Positions 56,437-63,794 of a DNA stretch of 64,000 nucleotides are shown here, piece by piece. The position numbers and the translations under genes were made by a program. The DNA is from Thermoplasmata archaeon. Lineage in GTDB: Archaea; Thermoplasmatota; Thermoplasmata; Methanomassiliicoccales; Methanomethylophilaceae. Positions within the stretch are counted from its first letter, which is position 1; each line of letters begins with the position of its first letter. The notes beneath the pieces were generated by a model. It searched no databases. It worked only from the letters and a program-made list of their open reading frames with translations, and was not told where the DNA came from. Where the stretch lies: assembly GCA_015063285.1 (NCBI GenBank), contig SUST01000008.1:18257-82256 (forward strand). Direction: 5' to 3'.

Positions 56437-56455
56437 CCTTCAGGCCCGCCACTTG
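56437..56455 (+). repeat. Attachment-site core, copy 2 (junction of the two elements)
   Basis: This copy of CCTTCAGGCCCGCCACTTG is preceded by GGGTTCTAGCC, a degenerate T-arm mimic of the tRNA, and followed by sequence similar to the left end of element 1 (TAGCCAGA-ACCT-GAAAA). It is both right end of element 1 and left end of element 2. Confidence 0.9.
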
Positions 56456-56562
56456 TCTAGCCAGACACCTCGAAAAAAATTCTATTGGTATCGGATTTTC
56501 ACGCTCTTTTCGTACCACCGCGCCTCGTTTCGAGTGTAAGTGGACTCGAATCCATGTTCGAC

Positions 56563-56576
56563 TGTACAATTGTGTG
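56563..56576. repeat. Palindrome-like site near att of element 2
   Basis: TGTACAATTGTGTG shares its first 11 bases with the perfect palindrome at 45818-45831 of element 1. In both elements it lies between att and the integrase stop. Confidence 0.4.
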
Positions 56577-56584
56577 CATCCAAA

Positions 56585-57544
56585 TCAGGCCCCTTTGGAA
56601 TCCCAATAATCCCTCATGTCCTGCGATGCATCATGGAGATCCTTGTCGGCGTATTCGCGCTGAGTAGTGGCGACGGAGGCATGGCCCATGACGAGGGAAA
56701 CATCATGGATCGGCTGACCGTCCTTGAGCGCCCTCTTGCCGAATGTGCGCCTGCACTTCCTGAGGTCGAAGGTGATCTCCAGATCCTCCTCCACCATGGA
56801 CTTGAGGGTACGTATCCTGCCATAGGAGATGTATCCCCCGTCGTGCTTGATCGGAGGGAAGACCGCATCCTCATTCTTACCTGCCTCCCTGAGCCTGAGG
56901 GTCCTCGCCTCGAGGTATCTCTTGAACACAGGGACGCCGTCGGGACGGACGGGAATCCAGCGTGCGACGCCGTAGGACTTCTCTCCCTTGACGTGCTCCG
57001 CATAGACCTCCATGTTGCCGTCGTCGAGGAATCTGATGTTGCTCATCGAGAGCATCCTGAGCTCCTTCGGTCTGAGGCCGCCGCATATCGCAAGAGATAC
57101 GAGGCCGTAGGCCTCCATCTTCTCCCAGTTTCCAGTGCTGATCTCCATCGCCCTATCGATGATCCTCTTGATGTCCTCCTCGAACATCGAAGGTCCGCGG
57201 GTGTGGTACCTCTTGGGGATGTGCGCCGGGAATTTCTTCTTGAACTTGGTGACGGCCTCGTTATCGTAGAACGATAGCATCTTGTCCAGATTCCCGAGGT
57301 CCTTGTTGACCGTTGAGGCCTTCACTCCGCTCTGCTTCCTGTAACCGACGAAACGGTCTATGTCCTCCGGCGTGATCCTCTTCGGATTGTCGGTGGAGAC
57401 CATACCCTTCTCCTTCATCTCGTGGAAGATGCGACCTATCTGCCTGAGGCGCCTCTCGAACGTCTGCATGGTTGTAGGCTCAATGTGGCCGGCCTCCATC
57501 GGCAGATACTCGTCGAGGCATTCCGTGAAGGGATACCTTCCCAT
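56585..57544 (-). CDS. int: Tyrosine recombinase/integrase of element 2
   Basis: The 319-residue integrase starts MGRYPFTECLDEYL and keeps all catalytic boxes: CGGLRPKELRM, FDLRKCRRTFGKRA and VMGHASVATTQREYADK. It is a diverged homologue of the element 1 integrase and recognises the same tRNA end, as shown by the shared att core. The gene lies at the left end, is transcribed towards att, and begins 3 nt after the stop of the 54-residue gene. Confidence 0.93.
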   Translation of the reverse strand: MGRYPFTECLDEYLPMEAGHIEPTTMQTFERRLRQIGRIFHEMKEKGMVSTDNPKRITPEDIDRFVGYRKQSGVKASTVNKDLGNLDKMLSFYDNEAVTKFKKKFPAHIPKRYHTRGPSMFEEDIKRIIDRAMEISTGNWEKMEAYGLVSLAICGGLRPKELRMLSMSNIRFLDDGNMEVYAEHVKGEKSYGVARWIPVRPDGVPVFKRYLEARTLRLREAGKNEDAVFPPIKHDGGYISYGRIRTLKSMVEEDLEITFDLRKCRRTFGKRALKDGQPIHDVSLVMGHASVATTQREYADKDLHDASQDMRDYWDSKGA

Positions 57545-57547
57545 GGG

Positions 57548-57712
57548 TCACACCCCCTTTCCATCCAGTTCAGTTCCGGGAACTGACGTTTCGCTGCACG
57601 CCATCCCATCCACCTCCCCGGAAGCTGTTTGTTCGACCGCTAGCAGCTCAGTGAGCTCGTTTCTGTGAATGGAGAGCCACAGATTGTACTCCCACTCGTC
57701 CATATATGTCAT
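57548..57712 (-). CDS. Conserved 54-residue protein at head of integrase operon, element 2
   Basis: The ORF begins MTYMDEWEYNLWLSIHRNEL and is the same length as its element 1 homologue at 47091-47255. The N-terminal 32 residues are closely similar and the tails differ. It immediately precedes the integrase. Function is unknown; its promoter region holds AbrB-like operator repeats shared with the divergent regulator gene. Confidence 0.65.
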   Translation of the reverse strand: MTYMDEWEYNLWLSIHRNELTELLAVEQTASGEVDGMACSETSVPGTELDGKGV

Positions 57713-57724
57713 TTTTTAACTCCT

Positions 57725-57757
57725 ACCAAATCACATAATTTGGTTATTTGGTAATTA
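57725..57757. promoter_or_regulatory. Operator repeats between int operon and AbrB-type gene
   Basis: An inverted repeat ACCAAAT-N6-ATTTGGT (57725-57744) is followed by another half site TATTTGGTAATTA (57745-57757). A third copy TTTTTGGTAAT lies at 57794-57804, touching the start of the regulator gene. A TATA box TTTATAAA (57770-57777) is 32 nt before that ATG. The regulator probably controls both directions. Confidence 0.6.
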
Positions 57758-57805
57758 CACGGGGAATTATTTATAAATTTCCACCATCTAACCATTTTTG
57801 GTAAT

Positions 57806-58135
57806 ATGACATTCTTAGGGTCTGTAAAATTGGATTCAGCGAAGAGATTCACGATCATCAAAGAAGTGGCCGAGATCCTCCAGGTGGAGCAGAACGACCA
57901 CATCATGTTCTATCTGGAGAACGGAGAGGTCGTGATCAGGAAGGTTCTGCCCATGATGGGCAAGGGCCTCAAAGGCCTTCAGGAGGATTTCGACGAATGG
58001 GTGCGCAAGCGCAGGATCGAGATCTCGATGATAGCCGACCCCGATGAACAAGCGGTAGCAACAGAGCAGCTGGAGGAAGAGATACGGGAGCACGAGGAGC
58101 ATGTCGCGATTATGAAAGAAAACGGCATGATCTGA
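57806..58135 (+). CDS. AbrB/MazE-type DNA-binding protein with coiled-coil tail
   Basis: The 109-residue protein has an N-terminal AbrB swapped-hairpin (GSVKLDSAKRFTIIKEVAEI, then NDHIMFYLENGEVVIRKV) and a charged helical C-terminal half (residues 60-109) likely to form a coiled coil. It is divergent from the integrase operon, in the place taken by the RHH protein in element 1. The operator repeats in front of it support autoregulation and control of integration. Confidence 0.8.
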   Translation: MTFLGSVKLDSAKRFTIIKEVAEILQVEQNDHIMFYLENGEVVIRKVLPMMGKGLKGLQEDFDEWVRKRRIEISMIADPDEQAVATEQLEEEIREHEEHVAIMKENGMI

Positions 58136-58268
58136 TTCCATCGATGAAGCGGACGAGACGGCTAGTACCGATCTACAGGAGGTCGGATGATTTAATCGAG
58201 CACCCATCCTTCCTTAAACCGATCGGATCGGGCCGTAAACTATTCCGCTTCATACCCTCGGAATCGCA

Positions 58269-58826
58269 TCAGTATTCCATGATATCTTCATCACCCATGC
58301 CGAGAGCACCTACCGAGTTTTCCGGACACATATTACAGCCACGTTCTGGACCGGAATCACTGCAAACGAACTGACTGTTCCACAACTCCGCATAGGATCC
58401 ATTGGCTGCCAGCAACGATTCGTGCGTACCTTCCTCAATTATCCTTCCATCGTCCATGACCACAATCCTATCGCATCTGACCACAGATGATAGACGGTGG
58501 GCTATCATTATGACCGTCCTATGTTCGGGATCCGAGAAGATTTCATCGAGCACTTTCTTCTCCACCAGCATGTCCAGGCTGCTGGTGGCCTCGTCCATTA
58601 CCAGGATGTCAGAATCCTTCAGGAACGCCCTCGCTATTGACAGCCTCTGCCTCTCGCCTCCAGACAGGTTGGAACCTCCCTCTTCCAGGTAAGTCTCGAA
58701 TCTTCCTGGCATCTTCGATATGAAGGGCATGCATTGGGCCCTCTGACAGGCATCGAACATTTCTTCAACCGTCGCATCGTCCTTTGCCAAGCGGAGATTG
58801 TCCGATATCCTCCCCGAGAAAGCAAG
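58269..58826 (-). pseudogene. 3' remnant of an ABC exporter gene
   Basis: Only the end of an exporter ATPase domain remains: it begins inside the Q-loop region (AFSGRISDNLRLAK near 58826) and keeps the signature LSGGERQR, Walker B ILVMDEATSSLD and the H-loop IAHRLSS. No membrane domain or Walker A lies upstream; that side is occupied by a divergent gene. The C-terminal tail has extra cysteines (FVCSDSG, GCNMCPENS). A protein from the TTG at 58790 would not be a working ATPase. Confidence 0.8.
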
Positions 58827-58830
58827 GGTG

Positions 58831-59106
58831 ATGACAGAAGAAGAGATGGAATATGAAGGCGGATTGTGGAATTTTATTGCTTCAGCGGCCCTTTTCGGTG
58901 CATCGCTAGTATGTGACTATTGTGGGTACAAAGAGGCTGCCATTGCCTGTTCTATAGGGAGTTGTGCATTATCCTTCGGTTTGGGAGCAGCAACTCTTGC
59001 TACAACCACAGCGACAACAGTAACAAAAGAAGTAGCAAAGGCTGTAGTTGACACGACAGTAGCACCCGGGGCCAAAGCAGTTTATTACGGAGTAAAATAT
59101 CGCTGA
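58831..59106 (+). CDS. Small hydrophobic protein with a GG-type leader-like start
   Basis: The 91-residue protein begins MTEEEMEYEGG, acidic and ending in two glycines, and is followed by a hydrophobic, alanine-, glycine- and cysteine-rich part (ASLVCDYCGYKEAAIACSIG). The layout resembles a double-glycine leader peptide, and a piece of an ABC exporter lies next to it. This is only a resemblance; a plain membrane protein is equally possible. The gene abuts a membrane-protein gene after 4 nt. Confidence 0.5.
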   Translation: MTEEEMEYEGGLWNFIASAALFGASLVCDYCGYKEAAIACSIGSCALSFGLGAATLATTTATTVTKEVAKAVVDTTVAPGAKAVYYGVKYR

Positions 59107-59110
59107 TATA

Positions 59111-59773
59111 ATGAAAAGGGTGCTTTCGCTAATTGAAATATCCTTCGGGGTAGTACTGTTAATTGTAGTCATATTGACTTCTTACTACTCCAAGGACTTC
59201 ATAGCGATTGCATCCATATTCCTTTTTTGTTTCTTTGGAATTCCGTCTATAATGGACGGAATTCATAGATTCAATAATACAGAAGAAGGAAAGAATCGTT
59301 CTGTTGCTATGATTCTGTCTTTAATCCCAGGGGCAGGCCATGCATATCTTAACTGCTGGAGAAGATCCATTTATTTTAGCTTGATCACTATCGCATTCTT
59401 TGTATTACTGGCTACATTCGTATGTGACCATGAAGAATTGAAGAAATATTCTCCGCTTGGCATGTTATTCTTCATCGTTTTTGGCTGGTTCGCTAGTTCT
59501 CTGGATGTTCAGAGATTGGCGGATTCGATAGGTCTGCGTTATGATGGTACCCAGTTCGAGATGAGAATCAAGAATTATGATCTGTTCGATCGCATATTGA
59601 TGGTGATTGGAATCTCGGTTTGGTCAATTTGCAATTTAATATACTACCTAGACTTGGCAGACGGATCATACACCATCCTTCCGGTCATGTGTACGGTGAT
59701 CGAGCTCGCTTTCCTTTCTTACTATATGACAATGAGATACAAAGACAAGAGATGTAAAGATGAAGAAAGATGA
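59111..59773 (+). CDS. Membrane protein of unknown function
   Basis: The 220-residue protein has about six hydrophobic helices. Near residue 75 it has SLIPGAGHAYLNCWRRSIYF, which resembles the PGxGHxYxG segment of TM2-type proteins. It lies between the small hydrophobic protein and a 40-residue ORF with which it overlaps, so the three may be one unit. Immunity or transport in connection with the neighbouring peptide-like gene is a guess. Confidence 0.6.
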   Translation: MKRVLSLIEISFGVVLLIVVILTSYYSKDFIAIASIFLFCFFGIPSIMDGIHRFNNTEEGKNRSVAMILSLIPGAGHAYLNCWRRSIYFSLITIAFFVLLATFVCDHEELKKYSPLGMLFFIVFGWFASSLDVQRLADSIGLRYDGTQFEMRIKNYDLFDRILMVIGISVWSICNLIYYLDLADGSYTILPVMCTVIELAFLSYYMTMRYKDKRCKDEER

Positions 59774-59882
59774 AGAAAAAGATACCCCGAAAGAAGAAGA
59801 AAAAGAGTCGCATAAAAAAGGCTACACGGATTTGGCATTCATAGGATCGGTAATAGAGACAATAGTTTCCTTCTTCAAATGA
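59760..59882 (+). CDS. 40-residue charged/amphipathic peptide ORF
   Basis: The ORF begins MKKDEEKDTPKEEEKES and ends in a hydrophobic stretch LAFIGSVIETIVSFFK. It overlaps the end of the membrane-protein gene by 14 nt in another frame. The contrast between a charged head and a membrane-active-looking tail suggests a real short protein, but there is no homologue to compare in this window. Confidence 0.35.
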   Translation: MKKDEEKDTPKEEEKESHKKGYTDLAFIGSVIETIVSFFK

Positions 59883-60106
59883 CGGCCTTATACAAATGAT
59901 ACTTCCAATTCACCAAAGTCAAAGGGCAGAATAAAAACTTAACCAAACTGTGCATGGATGATCACAGCTATCGAAGAATATAGAACGATGACATAGAATA
60001 GGTTTTAGACCAGGTTTATGAAAAAAAAATTCGGAATCTCCTATTCACGATAACCTTTCGTTAAACCCTCTCCATCATCTCTAAGCTATCGCTTCATCAT
60101 CAATCG

Positions 60107-60218
60107 GTTTTAACTCAGGTTATCTCTATCAAGTCGTGGTCCGAATCCCGCTTCGCTACGCTCGCGCGATTCGTCCCGGGTCGGGCCGGCGCCTCGGCAG
60201 AGCCTACGGCGCCCGACC
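60107..60218. repeat. 112-bp structured repeat, element 2 copy
   Basis: This copy matches 53962-54073. Hairpin arms GAATC (60143-60147) and GATTC (60168-60172), and GGTCGGGC (60179-60186) and GCCCGACC (60211-60218), are kept in both. The roughly 225 bp before it (59883-60106) is AT-rich with no gene I can support. Confidence 0.75.
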
Positions 60219-60256
60219 CTCCATTCTACATATTCATCAAAAATCCCACTTACGGC

Positions 60257-60310
60257 TGGCCCGCGCCCCCGCTCTCGGCCCGATGGCCGTCGAGCAGGGT
60301 GCGCTGGGCA
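60257..60310. other. Long GC-rich imperfect hairpin, element 2
   Basis: The arms TGGCCCGCGCCC and GGGTGCGCTGGGCA pair with small bulges, and the inner arms GCTC/GAGC and CGGCC/GGCCG close a CGAT loop. It begins 41 nt beyond the dead-integrase stop. The sequence differs from the element 1 hairpin but size, place and GC content agree, suggesting that structure is selected. Confidence 0.6.
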
Positions 60311-60351
60311 CAGCGACCGATTTAGATGACACTGACCTGTACGGGCGAGAA

Positions 60352-61230
60352 TCAGAAAATATCCCTGATCCTTCCGACTATTCCCTTCTTCGGATAGGAG
60401 TAATATATGTCCGGCATATGGTTCCTCGAAGATTGTTCATAATGCTCCGGATCATCGGATACCTTCCTCTCTCTGAACAGACGCTGGCAGATGCGATAAT
60501 CGAATTCGGTACCGACATGGTTCTGGACTTCCTGTTTGTACCTGTGCATATCGTTAGGGCTAATGAATCTGAATAGAGGATCCGCCGAAGGGAACATGGG
60601 CATCCTTGTTGTCAGCTGATTCCTGTATACCAGATGCTTGATGTACCTCTCGATTATAGGCAATCTCCTGAAATCCAGCTTGATGTTGTGCAAGGTGTTG
60701 TCGGCGCCTATGAATTCCAGATTGTAATCCATAATGCTCTGACTGGCCAGACCATGGATCAGAACAGATCTGCGGATACGGTCGGGAGTCGTCCCGAGGA
60801 CTATTACAAGGATCACGAACGAGAAAGCTCTCAGCGGATCGTTTGGAAGCTTGTCGGGTCCGGAGATTATCCTGAGGATCCTGTCCAATGCCGCCTTCGA
60901 CGAATCCTCGGAACGGCCCTATTCCTCCGTGAGGATAATCTCCGCTGCATCGTTGTCATGAAAGGCCAGATAACCGTCGAGATACTGGAGGTCCCTCCTG
61001 ACCGTGCTGGCCGATACTCCGTCGGATATGCGTCTTTCCGTGAATTCCCTGACATCATCTGCCGTTATCCGAGCAGGGCTGTCCGAGGGGATCTTGCGTT
61101 CCGTCTTCAGCTGATGGAACACCCTCCCGAGATTGCCGAGACGGCGTCTGGCGGATTCACTGGATTCTTCCGTCATCTGCAAGGACCCGACATAATCATC
61201 GATATTGTCCGAGAACGGATACCTGCTCAT
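60352..61230 (-). CDS. Catalytically dead integrase paralogue with an in-frame TAG, element 2
   Basis: Read continuously from ATG 61230, the frame has 292 residues with one internal TAG at 60921-60919, between ILTEE and GRSEDSSKA. The element 1 homologue has 295 residues and continues smoothly across the same place (EEYLEELKRKDLEERR region). Catalytic boxes are lost: GLRPKEL becomes GTTPDRI, CRRTFG becomes CQRLFRE, and the tyrosine box is absent. The tail PKKGIVGRIRDIF is basic like its homologue. It is coupled to the Rep-like gene by ATGA. Either pyrrolysine is inserted or the gene is truncated at 103 residues. Confidence 0.6.
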
Positions 61231-62447
61231 GTGACCTCCTGTCGGGTGATTTCCGCTTTCTGCTGCCTGAGGATATCGGCCATCCTGTCGATCGCTTTCT
61301 GTTCTTCGAAGGCCTTAATGAAATTGTGTTCGTACCCCGTGATGGTCTTGATGCGCTTCCATTGGCTGGGTTCGTCGGACTTCTTCTCCGGGAGCATCCC
61401 GATACGGTCCTTGAATCCCTTGCCGAATGAGATGTCCCTCGTTCTGAAGCATTTGTTGCCCAGATGTGTGAAGAGCATCGTGCGTAGGCTCTTGTCCTTC
61501 ACCGAGGATATGTCCTTCAGATCCTTGATGGAACTGGACCCGTCCTCCGTGAGGCACTTGACCAGATACTTGAACGGATACGTCAGAGCATCCCTCCCCG
61601 ATTTGGATCCCTCTTCAGTTACGATGCCCTCGAAATCGATGAAACCGTATCTCCAGATGGGGTTCTTAGCAATTGCATCCTTATAGCTGCCTCTGCAGAG
61701 CTTCCTCATCATATCCCCCTTGCCTATCCTGTTGAGGATGTGCGGGTCGCATACCCTCCAGGATACGCGGCCATCCTTCCCGACATGACGCTTGACCATT
61801 ACCGGTCTGTCAAGAACGACGATGATGTGAGGGGCGGGATACCCGTTGGCCTGCGCTTCCTTGGCAATCAGGGTCCCGTGCTTTCCGAAGATCTTGGTGA
61901 TGTTCGCATTCAGCTTGTTCAAAAGATTGAAAGGTGTTTTCGATCCCTCGATGGGGGTCGAACGCAACGATGCCCACGCCTCCTCCATGGAAAGAAGATA
62001 CTGTGCGAATGTAGGTGTGATCAATAGTAGCCTCGTCATCCTCTTATCATGGGAACCCGGGATGGGGTGATCGAACACCTTGCCGTCCAGGGCGTCTACC
62101 AAGGCATTCCTTTTCTTCATCTTCCTGACCGCATAGGGGACGTTGCCCCTTTTGGCCACCAGAGCATAGACGAATTCGCCCGATTTCTTGTTCCTGAACT
62201 TGTTGTAATCCATGGATTCCACCCAATCCAGGAATTCAGCCTGCAGCTCCGGATCCAGCATAGAAAGGTCTTCCTCCACGAGTTCGAACATGAATTCCTG
62301 AGACTCGTGGGTCCAATCGCCGGATTTATCTGTGCGGAAGTTGGGCTTAGGAATACTTTTGAGGACGTTACCAAGAGTTGATGTCCTGATGCTTCCCAAA
62401 CGGGCATCGAACGTAGCTGCCTCTGAGACAGGTGGATTCGTTATCAA
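61227..62447 (-). CDS. Rep-like protein with degenerate HUH motif, element 2
   Basis: The 406-residue protein is a close homologue of the Rep-like protein of element 1 from about residue 50 to the end. It keeps RLLLITPTF, GYPAPHIIV (202-210), WRYGFIDFEGI and YPFKYLVK (290-297), followed by TMLFTHLGNKCFRTRD, which is nearly identical in both. The first HUH histidine is again alanine. The extreme N-terminus is unlike its homologue and the apparent start is TTG 62447. Its gene ends in ATGA with the dead integrase. It lies about 100 bp from the right att. Confidence 0.6.
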   Translation of the reverse strand: MITNPPVSEAATFDARLGSIRTSTLGNVLKSIPKPNFRTDKSGDWTHESQEFMFELVEEDLSMLDPELQAEFLDWVESMDYNKFRNKKSGEFVYALVAKRGNVPYAVRKMKKRNALVDALDGKVFDHPIPGSHDKRMTRLLLITPTFAQYLLSMEEAWASLRSTPIEGSKTPFNLLNKLNANITKIFGKHGTLIAKEAQANGYPAPHIIVVLDRPVMVKRHVGKDGRVSWRVCDPHILNRIGKGDMMRKLCRGSYKDAIAKNPIWRYGFIDFEGIVTEEGSKSGRDALTYPFKYLVKCLTEDGSSSIKDLKDISSVKDKSLRTMLFTHLGNKCFRTRDISFGKGFKDRIGMLPEKKSDEPSQWKRIKTITGYEHNFIKAFEEQKAIDRMADILRQQKAEITRQEVT

Positions 62448-62546
62448 ATAAGTTTTCGCGGGGTGACTGCGAGCATTCTATCCGAGGAAAAAGGGTACCC
62501 AATAGACTCTTTCAAAGCATATGCTGGCAACACTTACATTCGAGCC

Positions 62547-62565
62547 CCTTCAGGCCCGCCACTTG
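62547..62565 (+). repeat. Attachment-site core, copy 3 (right end of element 2)
   Basis: CCTTCAGGCCCGCCACTTG is preceded by ATTCGAGCC, a T-loop mimic, and by ATGCTGGC, shared with copy 2 (ATGCTGGC at 56412). Sequence to the right shows no further similarity, so the chromosome resumes here. Confidence 0.9.
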
Positions 62566-62651
62566 ATTTTATCATCCTCGGACAACTGTTCCTTCGAGTT
62601 TCCCATTGGGACGGTTCTTTGATTGTGAAAACATCTTAGGATCGCCAACAT

Positions 62652-63254
62652 TCAGGAGAACATCAGACGGTACACGTACATCGTCAGCGGTTCTCCGGCA
62701 TACGACATACTGCCTGAGCCTATCCTCTCGGCACCCATATGGTCATAGAATCCGTAATTGCAGTCCGTGTCGGAGTAGAAGAAGATGCCTTTCTTTCCTG
62801 CCTCGGTGACAAGACGCTTGGCCTCCTCGACAAGAGTGCGCCCGAGACCGTAGCCCTTGGCATCTTTGCATAAGATGAGCAGCGACAGTTCTGCCAGATC
62901 GGAGGACTTGTATTCTTTGACGAATCTTCCGTACATCTCTTCCAGTTCATGATCCGCTTTCAGGAATATCTTGAAGCTGGGGTTGTCGGAAAGGACCTCC
63001 TCCAGCTCCTTCCTGCGTACAGATACGTCGATCGAACTTGGGCCCATACCCTTCAGGACCAGTATCCCTTTTGGCTCTCCGTCGACGGTGGCTGTGATGG
63101 CATGGTTCGCACCGTTCAGACATTGGACCAGATAATACTCGGCGATAAGCAGACCGCTCTCTTTCGTATACGTCGAGAACTTCCATTCGAGGTCTATCGC
63201 CTCGGACAGCACCTTGTAATCCTGCGGTATCGTATTCCTCAGTTCTACGGCCAT
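62652..63254 (-). CDS. GNAT-family N-acetyltransferase
   Basis: The 200-residue protein (from ATG 63254, MAVELRNTI) has a C-terminal GNAT domain: LSLLILCKDAKGYGLGRTLVEEA includes the acetyl-CoA pyrophosphate-binding loop (motif A), and YSDTDCNYGFYDHMGAERIG is motif B. The first 100 residues are less conserved. The substrate cannot be told. It is the first chromosomal gene beyond the elements. Confidence 0.85.
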   Translation of the reverse strand: MAVELRNTIPQDYKVLSEAIDLEWKFSTYTKESGLLIAEYYLVQCLNGANHAITATVDGEPKGILVLKGMGPSSIDVSVRRKELEEVLSDNPSFKIFLKADHELEEMYGRFVKEYKSSDLAELSLLILCKDAKGYGLGRTLVEEAKRLVTEAGKKGIFFYSDTDCNYGFYDHMGAERIGSGSMSYAGEPLTMYVYRLMFS

Positions 63255-63794
63255 TCTTCTCACCGACACGGAGGGACAAGATCCCCCATCCATCACACCT
63301 GTTCACACGGACTCAACATTCTTAATCCTAACTTTGACACATCTGCCTATAATCATTTTAAAAAACGGGAACCGACAGAATTTGACACTTGTCATTAATG
63401 AGCGGGATCGAACCGGCGGAGGACATCTCTGATCGGACATATCAGGCGATATGATACGGATCGACACTCATTCTTGATTTGAACCATATCGGGAATCAGA
63501 TACCAGCAGACTGTTCATCCATTATGTGTTCCCAAAGGCATCAACTGTCAAATTTTGTTCCGTATCATACGGAAATGATCTGAGTCCTCGGACTTCTGGA
63601 CCGATACGGATCATATGTCGAATGAAGTTGTTTCAAGGGATGGGAAATGCTTTGTACGATCGCCGCGCAGCACAAGCGATGTCAACCCATCGATTTCGCG
63701 GTATTCATTACGATGAACATAAACATGCATTTTCTGAACCAGGACCGACGGACCGGACGCACAATTATGTTCTAAGGATACAACTCATCCGACG
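63255..63794. other. Intergenic region without a convincing gene
   Basis: About 540 bp between the GNAT gene and the TnpB-like gene. The only open frame here (63526-63813) has no protein-like pattern. The region holds a perfect 17-nt palindrome TTCCGTATCATACGGAA (63558-63574) and two ATACGGATC copies near 63453 and 63604. These could be subterminal signals of the IS200/IS605-type insertion that follows. Confidence 0.4.

Larger units (their letters stand above)
45731..56455 (+). mobile_element. Integrated element 1 (10.7 kb) in tRNA-Lys(CUU)
   Basis: The segment is bounded by the 19-bp att copies at 45731 and 56437. It carries an integrase next to the left boundary, small proteins upstream of it, RHH/PIN/antitoxin genes, a type IIG restriction-modification enzyme, surface and unknown genes, a structured DNA module, and the dead-integrase/Rep-like pair at the right end. 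The gene plan matches element 2. The AT-richness of 48.7-54 kb differs visibly from the flanking chromosome. An integrative plasmid or virus is likely; no capsid or conjugation gene is seen. Confidence 0.88.
56437..62565 (+). mobile_element. Integrated element 2 (6.1 kb), tandem with element 1
   Basis: It is bounded by att copies at 56437 and 62547. The plan repeats that of element 1: integrase, 54-residue protein, divergent regulator, cargo, 112-bp repeat with hairpin, dead integrase and Rep-like gene. The two elements are related but clearly diverged, so this is tandem insertion of two relatives, not a recent duplication. Its cargo is small: an AbrB-type regulator, an ABC-exporter remnant and three short membrane or peptide genes. 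Confidence 0.87.

Noticed and set aside
60634..61686. 350-codon plus-strand frame opposite the dead-integrase/Rep pair
   Set aside because: The minus-strand genes have homologues in element 1 and this frame does not, so it is a shadow.
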